Shown one piece after another: positions 47,239-56,502 of a stretch of 64,000 nucleotides of DNA. The notes beneath the pieces are model-generated. The model did not search any database. It was not told the origin of the DNA and saw nothing but the letters and a program-made list of their open reading frames with translations. Origin of the DNA: Prevotellamassilia timonensis (lineage in GTDB: Bacteria; Bacteroidota; Bacteroidia; Bacteroidales; Bacteroidaceae); NCBI RefSeq assembly GCF_900106785.1, contig NZ_LT629841.1, forward strand, positions 57,266 through 121,265, given 5' to 3'. The position numbers and the translations under genes were made by a program. Position 1 is the first letter of the stretch, and every line of letters starts with the position of its first letter.

Positions 47239-47660
47239 TCTGCTTGTCTTACGACTACCCAACCCAAAACAATTAACGTTTAACGTTACGCGTCTGCGTC
47301 GCTATGCTGTCAGCCCCCTGACGGTGTGGAGACAGGTCGCTGTACGTTAAACGTTAATTGCATTATGGCATTACACGCCTACAAAAACACTGCATATCAA
47401 CACGTTTCACCCCTATGCTGCAGCACACAGCTGAACGGTTCTGGTACACACAAGCCCACCCCTCGAAACACGCCTTATTTGTTTAGTAGATTAGCGAGTA
47501 CTACCCCAGCCCACCCATCGCGTGGCGCGGGAAACAAGCGGACAGCACACTGCCGCGTGCGTGCTAATCTACTAAAGTGCAGAGAGAGCCACAGGGCACA
47601 CACCGCCCATGCTGCCACTCAAGCTGACGGCTGCGCATTCATTAACGATATTCAAACTTT
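47239..47660. other. acpP-fabF intergenic region with two large hairpins
   Basis: Two stems stand out. AATTAACGTTTAACGT near 47271 pairs with ACGTTAAACGTTAATT near 47344-47360. TTTAGTAGATTAGC near 47481 pairs with GCTAATCTACTAAA near 47563-47577. Neither is followed by a T run, so they may be RNA processing or stability structures that adjust acpP relative to fabF. A 119-codon open frame across them is not credible as a gene. Confidence 0.6.
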
Positions 47661-48923
47661 ATGGAACTCAAAAGAGTTGTTGTAACAGGCCTTGGCGCCC
47701 TCACACCAGTAGGTAACACAGTACCCGAAACTTGGGAAAACATCAAGAACGGCGTTAGCGGCGCCGGCCCTATCACACACTTCGATGCGTCGAAGTTCAA
47801 AACACAGTTTGCGTGCGAGGTGAAGGGCTTTAAGGCTACCGACTTTATCGACCGCAAGGAGGCTCGCAAAATGGACCTTTACGAGCAGTACGCTCTCGTG
47901 GCTGCCATGGAGGCTATCAAGGACAGCGGCTGGGACCTCGAAACTATCGACAAGAACCGCATCGGCGTAGTGCTCGGTGTAGGTATCGGTGGTATTCACA
48001 CCTTTGAGGAGGAAGCTGGCTACTATGCCATCAACAAGGAGAACGGCCCTAAGTTCAACCCCTTCTTCATTCCTAAGATGATTGCCGACATCGCTGCCGG
48101 ACAAATCTCTATCCAGTATGGTTTCCATGGCCCCAACTACACCACTACGTCGGCTTGCGCCTCATCAACCAACGCTTTGGCCGACGCCTTCAACCTCATT
48201 CGCCTCGGCAAGGCCGACGCCATGGTGACCGGTGGTGCCGAAGCCGCCATCTGGCCCTGCGGCGTGGGCGGATTTAACGCCATGCACGCGCTCTCAACAC
48301 GCAACGACGACCCCACACACGCTTCACGCCCCTTCAGCAAGAGCCGCGACGGCTTTATCATGGGCGAGGGTGCCGGCATACTTATCCTTGAGGAACTTGA
48401 GCACGCCAAGGCACGCGGCGCCAAGATTTACTGCGAAGTGGCTGGTGCTGGCATGTCGGCCGACGCACACCACATCACTGCCTCACACCCCGAAGGCCTC
48501 GGTGCCAACCTCGTGATGAAGGCTGCCCTCGAAGACGCTGAAATGAAGCCCGAGGACATCGACTACATCAATGTGCACGGCACATCTACCCCCGTGGGCG
48601 ACATCTCTGAGGTGAAGGCCATTACCAAGCTCTTTGGCCAGCACGCTTACGAGCTCAACATCTCGTCTACAAAGAGTATGACCGGCCACTTGCTCGGTGC
48701 TGCCGGTGCTGTTGAAGCACTCATCTGCTGCCTCTCGGTGCAGAACGATATCGTGCCGCCTACCATCAACCACGAGGACGACGATCGCGACGAGAACATC
48801 GACTACAACCTCAACTTCACCTTTAACAAGGCACAAAAGCGCACCGTACGCGCTGCATTGAGCAATACATTCGGCTTTGGCGGACACAACGCCTGCTGCA
48901 TTGTAAAGAAGTATGAAGCCTAA
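47661..48923 (+). CDS. fabF: Beta-ketoacyl-ACP synthase II FabF
   Basis: Condenses malonyl-ACP with acyl-ACP in chain elongation, 420 aa. The nucleophile cysteine is in TTSACASSTNAL (about 165), the first histidine in VHGTSTPVGD (about 305) and the second in KSMTGHLLGAAG (about 342). The C-terminal GFGGHNAC is typical. It is transcribed with acpP across a 422-base spacer with hairpins. The 140 bases after its stop form another imperfect palindrome of GTGCAAATG/CATTTGCGC repeats. Confidence 0.97.
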   Translation: MELKRVVVTGLGALTPVGNTVPETWENIKNGVSGAGPITHFDASKFKTQFACEVKGFKATDFIDRKEARKMDLYEQYALVAAMEAIKDSGWDLETIDKNRIGVVLGVGIGGIHTFEEEAGYYAINKENGPKFNPFFIPKMIADIAAGQISIQYGFHGPNYTTTSACASSTNALADAFNLIRLGKADAMVTGGAEAAIWPCGVGGFNAMHALSTRNDDPTHASRPFSKSRDGFIMGEGAGILILEELEHAKARGAKIYCEVAGAGMSADAHHITASHPEGLGANLVMKAALEDAEMKPEDIDYINVHGTSTPVGDISEVKAITKLFGQHAYELNISSTKSMTGHLLGAAGAVEALICCLSVQNDIVPPTINHEDDDRDENIDYNLNFTFNKAQKRTVRAALSNTFGFGGHNACCIVKKYEA

Positions 48924-49121
48924 CGCACCCAAAGGCGCGTAACATGTGCAAATGTGCAAATGCGCAGATGTGCAAATGCTATCACGCATAGCATTTCGGC
49001 ACGCTGGCGCATCTGCACATTTGCGCTTTTCCCATATCCACATCATACACCCTAATTCAACGGCAATTTGTGCGCACGACTTGCGCAACAGCACGTCACG
49101 CCACATTTGCACTGCATATAT

Positions 49122-51584
49122 ATGATACTGAACTTATTTGACCGCATGAAGCTCCCCTTCCGCAAGAACAAGGAGTTTCTGTCGGCCCTATACGACATAT
49201 TGGGCTTTTACCCGCACAATATCGAGATATACCGCATCGCTTTCTCGCACAAGTCGCTCAGCTACCGACGTGACGCCGACAGCAAAAAGGGCGGCAAGGA
49301 CCGCAAGGCCAACAACCGCGACCGCAAACCGCGCAGCGAGAATACCTCGAAACCGCTCAACAACGAACGGCTCGAATATCTGGGCGACGCCGTGCTCGAG
49401 ACTATCGTGAGCGACATTCTCTTCCACCACTTTCCACACAAGCGCGAGGGCTTTCTCACATCTACCCGCTCCAAAATCGTGCAGCGCGAGGCACTTAACC
49501 GACTGGCTGCCGACATGGGGCTCGAAAAGCTTATTCTGGCCGCACAAGGCACACGCATGAGCCACACCAACATTGGCGGCAATGCCTTTGAAGCGCTGAT
49601 GGGGGCCATTTATCTGGACCGCGGCTTCAAAACTTGCCAATGGTTCATTAACAACCGCGTTATAGGCCAGTACGTCGACCTTGACAACGTGGCACAGAAG
49701 GAGGTTAACTTTAAGAGCAAACTGCTGGAGTGGAGTCAGAAAAACCGCATCAACATCAACTTTAAGGACTCTGCCTGCGATGGAGAAAAGGGTTTCCGCA
49801 CCGTTATCAGCATCGAAGGCATCACCATAGCACGCGGCAGCGGACGCTCAAAAAAGGAGAGCCAGCAGGAGGCTTCGAAAGAGGCACTCACACGCATGCG
49901 CCGCGAGCCTGCCACATACGACAGCATTTTCCGTGCTAAAGAAAAGCGCACTGCCATGGAGGCCGAAGAGTCGTTCGCTCTGCCCAAAATCGACACCATC
50001 GAGGACGGACTGAGCAAGGGCAAGACTTCAAAAGCCAAGGGCAAAAATAGGGCCGACGCCCCCGTGCTCGAAGAGCAGGACAGCAAGGCTCCGAAGAGCG
50101 CACAGGAACTCTCCGACGAGGCTTACGACACAGCTTACGACGAGGCTGCCTCGTACGAAGTGATTGACACACCACCTGCCGAACCCGTGCTCACGGCCGA
50201 GGACTACGAGGCCAAGGGAATACCCGCTCCCCCCGAAGAGGACGAGCTGAAAGCTGCCGACGAGAGCCTGCGCAAAAAGCGCACACGCAACCGCGGCCCA
50301 AAGACCATGGGCGATGCCGTGAAGGGACAGACCAAGGGCGCCACTACCACCGAGGAGCGTGCCGCCAAACGCGAGGCAGAACGCCAAGCCGAAGTGGAAC
50401 GACAACGCGCCAAGGCAGAGCACAAACGCCAAATGGCTGAAAAGGCCAAGGCCGAAGCCATCGAAACCAAGACAGAGCCTGAAGCCGTGCCCGAAGCTGT
50501 GGCAAGCGAGGCGCAGACACATGTATCGGGTCTGTTAGGCGCACTCCGCACACACGCCGACCACGAAGCTGAAGCCGTTGCAGAGAGCAGCTACGCCAAG
50601 ACCGAAGCACCCAGTCACGCTGAGGCCGAAACACCCGTTGCCCCAAACGCTGAAATGGCCAATGACGCTGACACCGCCCACACAACCGACGAAGTGCAAA
50701 TGCTGGCCGAAGTAGAAGAAACCTTCATCATAAAGGAGGACATCAAACCTGCACAGCAAGCTGAGGACGAAAGCCAAGAGGCCGCACTCGAAAGTCAAGA
50801 GACTTCAAACGAAAGCCAAGAGGCTACAAATGAAAGTCACGAAGTTGCGCTCGAAAGCCGCGAGGCCGCAAACAAAGCATCTGCTGAAATGGAAACAGAA
50901 GTTGAGCCCGAGGTCAAGCCCGAAGCTGAGACCGCATTTGACAGCGCAACAGAGAAGGCTGAAAATGAGGCTGGGGAGGCAGACAAAGTGGCCGAAGAAA
51001 GCGACTGTATGGCCGTTGATACTGACAGCGTAGCCGAAGAGGGTGATGACACTACCATCAACACCATTGACACTACCGTCACTGCCAACTACACTACCGC
51101 CACTGCCGTTGACACTACCGCCACTGCCGTTGACACTACCGCCACTGCCGTTGAAGCCACCGAGGTAGCTGAGCCCGAGGACAAAGACCTTGACAACGAC
51201 AGCGAGTCAGATGCCGCCACAAGCATTGTGCCATCGCTCACGCTGGACGACATTGTGTTCGGCACAGAGCACGACGAGCATTTTGCCACATTGCGAGATA
51301 ACAACTTTGACAACGCCGACAGCGAAAGCGACACTGCGGCACAAGCGGACGAGGCTGAAGCAGCGCAAGACAAGCCTCAGCGCAACAAAAAGCGGACTAA
51401 CAACAACCGCCGTCGCCGCCGTCCACAAAATGCCAACAAGCAGGGCACAGAAAGCGACGCCAATGGCAAGGCCGAAAATGCAACCAGCGCCAATGCGCCC
51501 ACAACCAATGCAGACAAGCCAAAGCCACACAAGCACAGAGGCCGCCGACGTCCTAACAAGGGCAAAAAAGAGGGCGACGCATAA
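49122..51584 (+). CDS. rnc: Ribonuclease III with very long charged C-terminal tail
   Basis: Cleaves double-stranded RNA in rRNA and mRNA processing. The catalytic domain has NERLEYLGDAVLETIVSDIL (81-100) and AFEALMGAIYLDRG; a dsRNA-binding domain follows (about 195-262, with GRSKKESQQEASKEA). A basic insert of about 22 residues (KKGGKDRKANNRDRKPRSEN) precedes the signature motif. Standard RNase III ends near 250-330 residues; this one continues for about 550 more. The extra part is low-complexity and acidic/alanine-rich, with ESQEA-type and VDTTATA-type repeats, and ends with Arg/Lys-rich patches (NKKRTNNNRRRRRP, KPHKHRGRRRPNKGKK). The start at 49122 is the first ATG in frame; 49140 is also possible. 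Confidence 0.9.
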   Translation: MILNLFDRMKLPFRKNKEFLSALYDILGFYPHNIEIYRIAFSHKSLSYRRDADSKKGGKDRKANNRDRKPRSENTSKPLNNERLEYLGDAVLETIVSDILFHHFPHKREGFLTSTRSKIVQREALNRLAADMGLEKLILAAQGTRMSHTNIGGNAFEALMGAIYLDRGFKTCQWFINNRVIGQYVDLDNVAQKEVNFKSKLLEWSQKNRININFKDSACDGEKGFRTVISIEGITIARGSGRSKKESQQEASKEALTRMRREPATYDSIFRAKEKRTAMEAEESFALPKIDTIEDGLSKGKTSKAKGKNRADAPVLEEQDSKAPKSAQELSDEAYDTAYDEAASYEVIDTPPAEPVLTAEDYEAKGIPAPPEEDELKAADESLRKKRTRNRGPKTMGDAVKGQTKGATTTEERAAKREAERQAEVERQRAKAEHKRQMAEKAKAEAIETKTEPEAVPEAVASEAQTHVSGLLGALRTHADHEAEAVAESSYAKTEAPSHAEAETPVAPNAEMANDADTAHTTDEVQMLAEVEETFIIKEDIKPAQQAEDESQEAALESQETSNESQEATNESHEVALESREAANKASAEMETEVEPEVKPEAETAFDSATEKAENEAGEADKVAEESDCMAVDTDSVAEEGDDTTINTIDTTVTANYTTATAVDTTATAVDTTATAVEATEVAEPEDKDLDNDSESDAATSIVPSLTLDDIVFGTEHDEHFATLRDNNFDNADSESDTAAQADEAEAAQDKPQRNKKRTNNNRRRRRPQNANKQGTESDANGKAENATSANAPTTNADKPKPHKHRGRRRPNKGKKEGDA
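51069..51152 (+). repeat. In-frame 21-bp tandem repeat inside rnc
   Basis: Four 21-base units (51069, 51090, 51111, 51132), the last two identical, encode seven-residue VDTTATA-like repeats in the disordered tail. Copy-number change would keep the frame. Confidence 0.85.
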
Positions 51585-51612
51585 CGTGCTTCTATAACAT
51601 AACTACCTCACC

Positions 51613-51680
51613 ACGCGGGAGGGCATGCCTACAACTGTAACGCACATTACGGTTATTGGCACGCCCTCCCGCGTCATTTT
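51613..51680 (+). terminator. Terminator of the acpP-fabF-rnc region
   Basis: ACGCGGGAGGGC at 51613-51624 pairs with GCCCTCCCGCGT at 51663-51674, with an inner GTAA/TTAC stem, followed by CATTTT. Confidence 0.85.
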
Positions 51681-51866
51681 ACCAACCCCAATCCGTTGGT
51701 ACAACTGCCGCTGATAATGATATAAAAGGCGGTTTTTCGTTTTTTTAATCCAGGGAGCAATACCAAACGGCAGTTTTTTTCGTTAACTTAGCATCGCTTT
51801 CACAACCATACGCCTCCCACTACGAGGAAAACTGGCCCCGAAAGCCATCATATCAAAAAACCAACA

Positions 51867-52047
51867 GGGTGGTTCTAATAATTCTGAAATAGGGATTTGT
51901 GCACTATCGGAAGTGTATTTTTGAAAGTTTGTGAGGGAGCATAGCGGGCTATGTGACCGAACAAACTTTCAAAAAGACACTTTCGAGAGTGTGCAAATCA
52001 CATTTCAGAATAGCAGAAATCTAAAAACAGAATTTTTAGAACCACCC
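51867..52047. repeat. Long palindrome A with 28-nt conserved apex
   Basis: The ends GGGTGGTTCTAA and TTAGAACCACCC are complementary, and most of the 180 bases pair inward, with about 27 unpaired bases on the right arm. The apex at 51933-51960 contains CATAGCGGGCTATG. The same apex with a covarying pair is found in the palindrome at 60493-60675. It ends 26 bases before the guanylyltransferase start, so it is probably in its leader. The rest of 51681-51866 shows no gene. Confidence 0.85.
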
Positions 52048-52073
52048 AATAACTAACCCACAAATCCTTGATA

Positions 52074-53156
52074 ATGGAAACACGTAATAAGAACTACTGT
52101 ATCATTCTGGCCGGTGGTGTTGGACGCCGCTTGTGGCCCGCAAGTCAGAAGGAGTTGCCCAAACAATTTATCGACTTCTTCGGCACAGGCCGCACCCTGC
52201 TGCAACAAACCTTCGACCGCTTTGCCCGTTTTATCCCCACCAACCACATATACATATCCACCTACGAGAGCTATGTGTCCCTTGTGCGCGAGCAACTGCC
52301 CGAAGTGCCCGAGGCCAACATTCTGCCCGAGCCCGTGCAGCTCAACACCGCCCCCGCAGCCATTTGGGGCACATGGCACACAGTGCTGTCCGATGCCGAT
52401 GCCAATGTCGTGGTAAGTCCAGCCGACCAACTCATACAGCACGCCGACCGTTTCGAAGCCCAGATACTGCGCGGCCTCGACTACGTTGACACCCACGCCG
52501 ACTTCCTGGCCATCGGTGTCAAACCCACGCAGCCCAACACGGCTTACGGCTACATACAGATGGGCAACGCCATAGGCAACGCCGATGACAAGCTGCACAA
52601 AGTGCAATCGTTCAGCGAGAAGCCCGAACTTGACTACGCCAAGATGTTTATGCAGAGCGGCGAGTTTCTGTGGAACACCGGCATATTCATGTGGAAAGGC
52701 AAGACCCTCGGCCAGCACCTCTCAAGCATGGCACACCGCCCCGACCGCCCCGTTGAAGAGGTGGCCAAACAAATGGTCACCATAGCCGAGGAGATGAACT
52801 ACGTGCGCTCATGCATACCCGAGGGCCTGCCGCGCAGCATCGACCTGCTTGTGCTCGAGCACTGCAGCAATGTGGCAGTGCAGGAGTGCAACTTTGGGTG
52901 GGCCGACGTAGGTTGCTGGACAGAGCTGCATGAAGTGTCGCACACCGATGCCGACGGCAATGCCGTGAGCGGTGGTGCCCGCGTGATGCTGCAAGGCACC
53001 CAAAACTGCATGGTGCGACTGCCCCAACACATGAAAGCCATCATAGCCGGCCTCGACGGCTACGTGATAGCACAGCAAGGCGACATACTGATGATATGCC
53101 CCAACAGCGACCCCGACGCCACGCGCCGCCTCATCAACGAGGGCCAGTTCTTCTGA
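52074..53156 (+). CDS. manC: Mannose-1-phosphate guanylyltransferase
   Basis: Makes GDP-mannose from GTP and mannose-1-phosphate, a precursor for glycan mannose and GDP-fucose, 360 aa. The pyrophosphorylase motif AGGVGRRLWPASQKELPKQF is at the N-terminus. The sugar-binding regions NTAYGYIQMG, FSEKPELDYA and NTGIFMWKGK follow. It lacks the fused phosphomannose isomerase domain of long ManC proteins. The ATG at 52074 is used; a TTG two codons earlier is unlikely. A terminator follows. Confidence 0.93.
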   Translation: METRNKNYCIILAGGVGRRLWPASQKELPKQFIDFFGTGRTLLQQTFDRFARFIPTNHIYISTYESYVSLVREQLPEVPEANILPEPVQLNTAPAAIWGTWHTVLSDADANVVVSPADQLIQHADRFEAQILRGLDYVDTHADFLAIGVKPTQPNTAYGYIQMGNAIGNADDKLHKVQSFSEKPELDYAKMFMQSGEFLWNTGIFMWKGKTLGQHLSSMAHRPDRPVEEVAKQMVTIAEEMNYVRSCIPEGLPRSIDLLVLEHCSNVAVQECNFGWADVGCWTELHEVSHTDADGNAVSGGARVMLQGTQNCMVRLPQHMKAIIAGLDGYVIAQQGDILMICPNSDPDATRRLINEGQFF

Positions 53157-53215
53157 CCTCCGCCCCCCCACGCCCCACATAGCCGCCCCGGTGCACCCGC
53201 CGCGGCTTTACTGGC

Positions 53216-53274
53216 AAAAAGTCTCCAATCCGTAACTGATGCCCCGCAGCATCAGCACAGATTGGAGACTTTTA
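53216..53274 (+). terminator. Terminator of manC
   Basis: GTCTCCAATC at 53221-53230 pairs with GATTGGAGAC at 53260-53269, with an inner CTGATGC/GCATCAG stem and flanking A and T runs that suit both directions. Confidence 0.85.
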
Positions 53275-53409
53275 GCATATATCAGCCACACGCCCCGCGC
53301 CGCCACATACAAAGCAGGCAGACGCAAGTCCCTCCGTCAAGAGCGTGTATTAAACCGCGCGTGTACAAAGAAATAAGGGTGAAGCTTTAATAAAAACATG
53401 GGTTTTTAG

Positions 53410-53417
53410 TAACTTTG
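53410..53417 (+). promoter_or_regulatory. -7 box of hisS
   Basis: TAACTTTG, 27 bases before the hisS ATG. Confidence 0.7.
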
Positions 53418-53444
53418 CCCACAAATATCTAAAAATTTTACAAC

Positions 53445-54806
53445 ATGGCACAGAAACCAAGCATACCCAAAGGCACACGCGACTTTGGTGCGGTCGAAAT
53501 GGCCCGCCGCAACTATATTTTCAACACCATACGTGAGGTGTACGCACTCTACGGCTTCCGTCAGATTGAAACGCCCGCCATGGAGAACCTCTCCACCCTC
53601 ATGGGCAAGTATGGCGAGGAGGGCGACAAACTGCTCTTCAAGATACTCAACTCGGGCAACTTCCGTGGCGAAGTGACCGCCGAGGAATACGCCGAAAAAA
53701 ATTCGGCCCAGCTCGCAGCCCGTTTCTGCGAGAAAGGCCTTCGCTACGACCTCACCGTGCCCTTTGCACGCTACGTGGTGCAACACCGCGACGAGTTGCA
53801 GATGCCCTTCAAGCGCTACCAGATACAACCCGTGTGGCGCGCCGACCGTCCGCAAAAGGGCCGCTACCGCGAGTTCTACCAGTGCGACGCCGACGTAGTA
53901 GGCTCCGACTCACTGCTCAACGAGGTAGAGCTGATGCAGATTGTCGACGAAGTATTCAGCCGTTTCGGCATTCGCGTCTGCATCAAGATCAACAACCGCA
54001 AAATTCTCAGCGGCATAGCCGAGATTATAGGGGCAGCCGACAAGATTGTCGACATCACCGTGGCCATTGACAAACTCGACAAGATAGGCCTTGACAAGGT
54101 AAACGAAGAGTTGCGCGCCGTAGGTCTGAGCGAAGAGGCTGTTGAAAAGTTGCAGCCCATCATCTCGCTTTCGGGCACCAACGAGCAGAAACTCGACACC
54201 ATGCGCCAAGTACTGGCCGCCAGCGAGACAGGCTTGAAGGGAGTTGACGAAGTAGCCTTTGTGCTCAACGCCCTCAAGGCCAGCGAGCTGCGCAACGAGC
54301 TCGAGCTCGACCTCACCCTGGCCCGCGGCCTCAACTACTACACAGGCTGCATATTCGAGGTCAAGGCACTCGACGTACAGATAGGCTCCATCACCGGTGG
54401 CGGCCGCTACGACAACCTCACCGGCATATTCGGTCTGCCAGGCCTGAGCGGCGTCGGCATATCATTTGGTGCCGACCGCATCTACGACGTACTCACCCAG
54501 CTCGACCTCTACCCTGCCGAAACCAACTCGGGCGCCCGCATTCTGTTCATCAACTTTGGTGCCAACGAGGCCGCCCACTGCCTGCGCCTGGCCGCCGCCA
54601 TACGCAAGGCCGGCATCTCGGCCGAGGTATACCCCGACTCTGTTAAAATGAAAAAACAAATGAGCTACGCCAACGCCCACAAAGTGCCCTTCGTAGCCCT
54701 GGTTGGCGAGAGCGAAATGGCCGAAGGCAAGGTAGCCCTTAAAAACATGGAGACCGGCGAGCAGCAAAGCCTCAGCATCGACGAGGTGATTGAACACATC
54801 AAGTAA
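53445..54806 (+). CDS. hisS: Histidyl-tRNA synthetase
   Basis: Class II synthetase charging tRNA-His, 453 aa. Seen are the N-terminal PKGTRDF, motif 1 ([20 protein letters not shown]), motif 2 around [20 protein letters not shown] (about 125-145), the histidine-specific segment [14 protein letters not shown] (about 288) and motif 3 [14 protein letters not shown] (about 330). A C-terminal anticodon-binding domain completes it. The next gene starts ten bases after its stop. Confidence 0.97.
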   Translation: MAQKPSIPKGTRDFGAVEMARRNYIFNTIREVYALYGFRQIETPAMENLSTLMGKYGEEGDKLLFKILNSGNFRGEVTAEEYAEKNSAQLAARFCEKGLRYDLTVPFARYVVQHRDELQMPFKRYQIQPVWRADRPQKGRYREFYQCDADVVGSDSLLNEVELMQIVDEVFSRFGIRVCIKINNRKILSGIAEIIGAADKIVDITVAIDKLDKIGLDKVNEELRAVGLSEEAVEKLQPIISLSGTNEQKLDTMRQVLAASETGLKGVDEVAFVLNALKASELRNELELDLTLARGLNYYTGCIFEVKALDVQIGSITGGGRYDNLTGIFGLPGLSGVGISFGADRIYDVLTQLDLYPAETNSGARILFINFGANEAAHCLRLAAAIRKAGISAEVYPDSVKMKKQMSYANAHKVPFVALVGESEMAEGKVALKNMETGEQQSLSIDEVIEHIK

Positions 54807-54816
54807 ACACAAACTG

Positions 54817-56157
54817 ATGAACGAAGAGAACACACACCACCTGCCCTATTTTGACGAGGTAAACAAAATGTACACCATGCGCGAGGCCATTGAAGAAGCC
54901 AAGCGCTGCCTGCACTGCAAAGTGCCACAATGCAAAAAGGGCTGCCCCATCGAGAACAACATACCCGACTTCATACACGAGCTCTCAAAGGGCAACATGG
55001 GCGAGGCCATGGCCATACTGCACGAAAAAACCAACCTGCCCGCCATCTGCGGCCGTGTGTGCCCACACGAAAAGCAGTGCGAAGGCCATTGCGTGCTCGG
55101 CCGCCGCGACAACCCCGTGCGAGTGGGCAAGCTCGAAAGCTTTATAGCACAATTCGACGCCGAAATGAACCTGACCCACGAGCGCATACCCGAAAAAACA
55201 CGCGGCAAGGTGGCCGTCATAGGTTCAGGCCCCGCCGGCCTTACCGTGGCAGGCGACCTGGCGCGCCAGGGCTTCAATGTCACCATATTCGAAGGGCAGC
55301 CCGAACCAGGCGGCGTGCTGATGTACGGCATACCCGAGTACCGACTGCCCAAAGCCGTGGTGCGCAACGAAATTAAGCGCATCGAGGCACTCGGCGTACA
55401 CTTTGTAACCAACTGCCTTGTAGGCGCGCCCGAGAGCGGTGTCACCGTCGACAGCCTGTTTGCTCAAGGCTTCGACGCCATATTCATGGGCACCGGCACC
55501 GCCCTGCCCCAAAACCTCAACGTGCCGGGGGCTAATCTGCGCCGCGTCACACAGTCAACCGACTTCCTGCACAACGTCAACGCCTACGTCGAAGGCGCCC
55601 TGCCCTACGAGATGGTACCACTGCGCAAGGGCGACCGCGTGGCCGTGATAGGCGGTGGCAACGTGGCCATGGACGCCGCACGCACCGCACAGCGCCTGGG
55701 CGGCGACGTCACCGTCATATACCGCCGCACGCAAGAGGAGATGCCCGCCATCAAGAGCGAGTACGAAGACGCTGTAAAGGAAGGCGTAAAATTCATGTGG
55801 AAAACCAACTCCATCGAATTCCTTGGCAACGAAAAGGGCCGTGTGCGTGCCATCAGACTGGCCACCCCCGACGGCGAACACACCGTAGAGTTCGACCGCG
55901 TGTTCCTGGCCATCGGCTCACGCCCCGCCAGCCGCATCGTTGGCACCACCAAGGGTATCGACGTCGACGAGAAAGGCTACGTCATTGTGGGCGACCGTCC
56001 CAAGGGCATGACCACCCGCCGCGGTGTGTTTGCCGGAGGCGACGTCGTACACCGTCCGCAAACGGTGGTGCTGGCCATGAAGGCTGCCAAAGAGGTGGCT
56101 GTAGGCATAGCCCAATATGTCGACGCCATCAAGTTGCTCGAGGAGTGTGGACAGTAA
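54817..56157 (+). CDS. gltD: Glutamate synthase small-subunit family oxidoreductase (GltD-like)
   Basis: A 446-aa flavin and iron-sulfur oxidoreductase. The N-terminal part has the cysteine sets CLHCKVPQCKKGCP (about 30) and CGRVCPHEKQCEGHC (about 82) for 4Fe-4S clusters. An FAD-binding GSGPAGLTVAGDLA (about 136) and an NADPH-binding GGGNVAMDAARTAQRLGG (about 282) follow. No large subunit (GltB) or NfnA-like gene is adjacent, so a homomeric GltA-type enzyme or a partner elsewhere is possible. The ATG at 54817 lies ten bases after hisS, implying an operon. Confidence 0.88.
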   Translation: MNEENTHHLPYFDEVNKMYTMREAIEEAKRCLHCKVPQCKKGCPIENNIPDFIHELSKGNMGEAMAILHEKTNLPAICGRVCPHEKQCEGHCVLGRRDNPVRVGKLESFIAQFDAEMNLTHERIPEKTRGKVAVIGSGPAGLTVAGDLARQGFNVTIFEGQPEPGGVLMYGIPEYRLPKAVVRNEIKRIEALGVHFVTNCLVGAPESGVTVDSLFAQGFDAIFMGTGTALPQNLNVPGANLRRVTQSTDFLHNVNAYVEGALPYEMVPLRKGDRVAVIGGGNVAMDAARTAQRLGGDVTVIYRRTQEEMPAIKSEYEDAVKEGVKFMWKTNSIEFLGNEKGRVRAIRLATPDGEHTVEFDRVFLAIGSRPASRIVGTTKGIDVDEKGYVIVGDRPKGMTTRRGVFAGGDVVHRPQTVVLAMKAAKEVAVGIAQYVDAIKLLEECGQ

Positions 56158-56164
56158 ACCTAAA

Positions 56165-56199
56165 GGGTGGTTCTAATAAATCTGTTTTTAGAACCACCC
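56165..56199. repeat. Short hairpin sharing the ends of palindrome A
   Basis: GGGTGGTTCTAA and TTAGAACCACCC enclose only 11 bases. Both ends, and the inner CTGTTTTTAG, match palindrome A at 51867-52047, as if the centre had been deleted. It begins eight bases after the gltD-like stop and could act as its terminator stem. Confidence 0.75.
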
Positions 56200-56264
56200 T
56201 GAAGTGTTAAAAAGGCACGATTGTTACAAAATGCGCATTTATTTTGAATATTTGTTGCATAATG

Positions 56265-56295
56265 TTTGTCAATTAAAATAAAAGATTTACATTTG
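56265..56295 (+). promoter_or_regulatory. Consensus promoter of an orphan transcription unit
   Basis: TTTG at 56265-56268 and TACATTTG at 56288-56295 are separated by 19 bases, matching the Bacteroidetes consensus exactly. No gene of normal size follows before the terminator at 56470. Confidence 0.8.
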
Positions 56296-56301
56296 CACCG
56301 C

Positions 56302-56502
56302 AACCATGAAAATTAAGTGTGCCACACAAAGCCACACTTAACAACCGCGCATCGGTCATCAGGTGGAACGCCACTATGCCGTGCGTAACAACCATCCCAA
56401 CCTACGCTTAACCTATGGCGAAACACACAATGAGAGATTATACCTCTTCATAATGAATTGTTTTTTTAAGGGTGGAACCTGCTAAGGGTTCCGCCCTTTT
56501 TT
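56302..56502 (+). ncRNA. Candidate structured small RNA (about 200 nt)
   Basis: Bounded by a consensus promoter and a strong terminator with no protein gene between. Visible stems are TTAAGTGTG (about 56314-56322) with CACACTTAA (about 56333-56341), and GCGCATCGG with CCGTGCG enclosing a GTGG-AACG-CCAC hairpin (about 56347-56384). A terminator stem follows at the end. An 11-codon frame (MKIKCATQSHT, 56306-56341) begins right after the promoter and ends inside the first stem, so a leader peptide is an alternative. It does not have the expected conserved core of SRP RNA. It could be a Bacteroidales-specific RNA already in Rfam or a 6S-like RNA. Confidence 0.6.
56470..56502 (+). terminator. Terminator of the orphan RNA unit
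   Basis: GGGTGGAACC at 56470-56479 pairs with GGGTTCCGCCC at 56486-56496, followed by six T. Confidence 0.9.

Noticed and set aside
47326-47685. A 119-codon open frame between acpP and fabF
   Set aside because: It overlaps both hairpins and the fabF start, has cysteine- and threonine-rich random composition and no family resemblance.
56302-56502. Identification of the orphan RNA as SRP (4.5S) RNA
   Set aside because: The hairpin GTGG-AACG-CCAC superficially resembles the SRP tip, but the GNRA loop and the AGCA side of the symmetric loop are absent.
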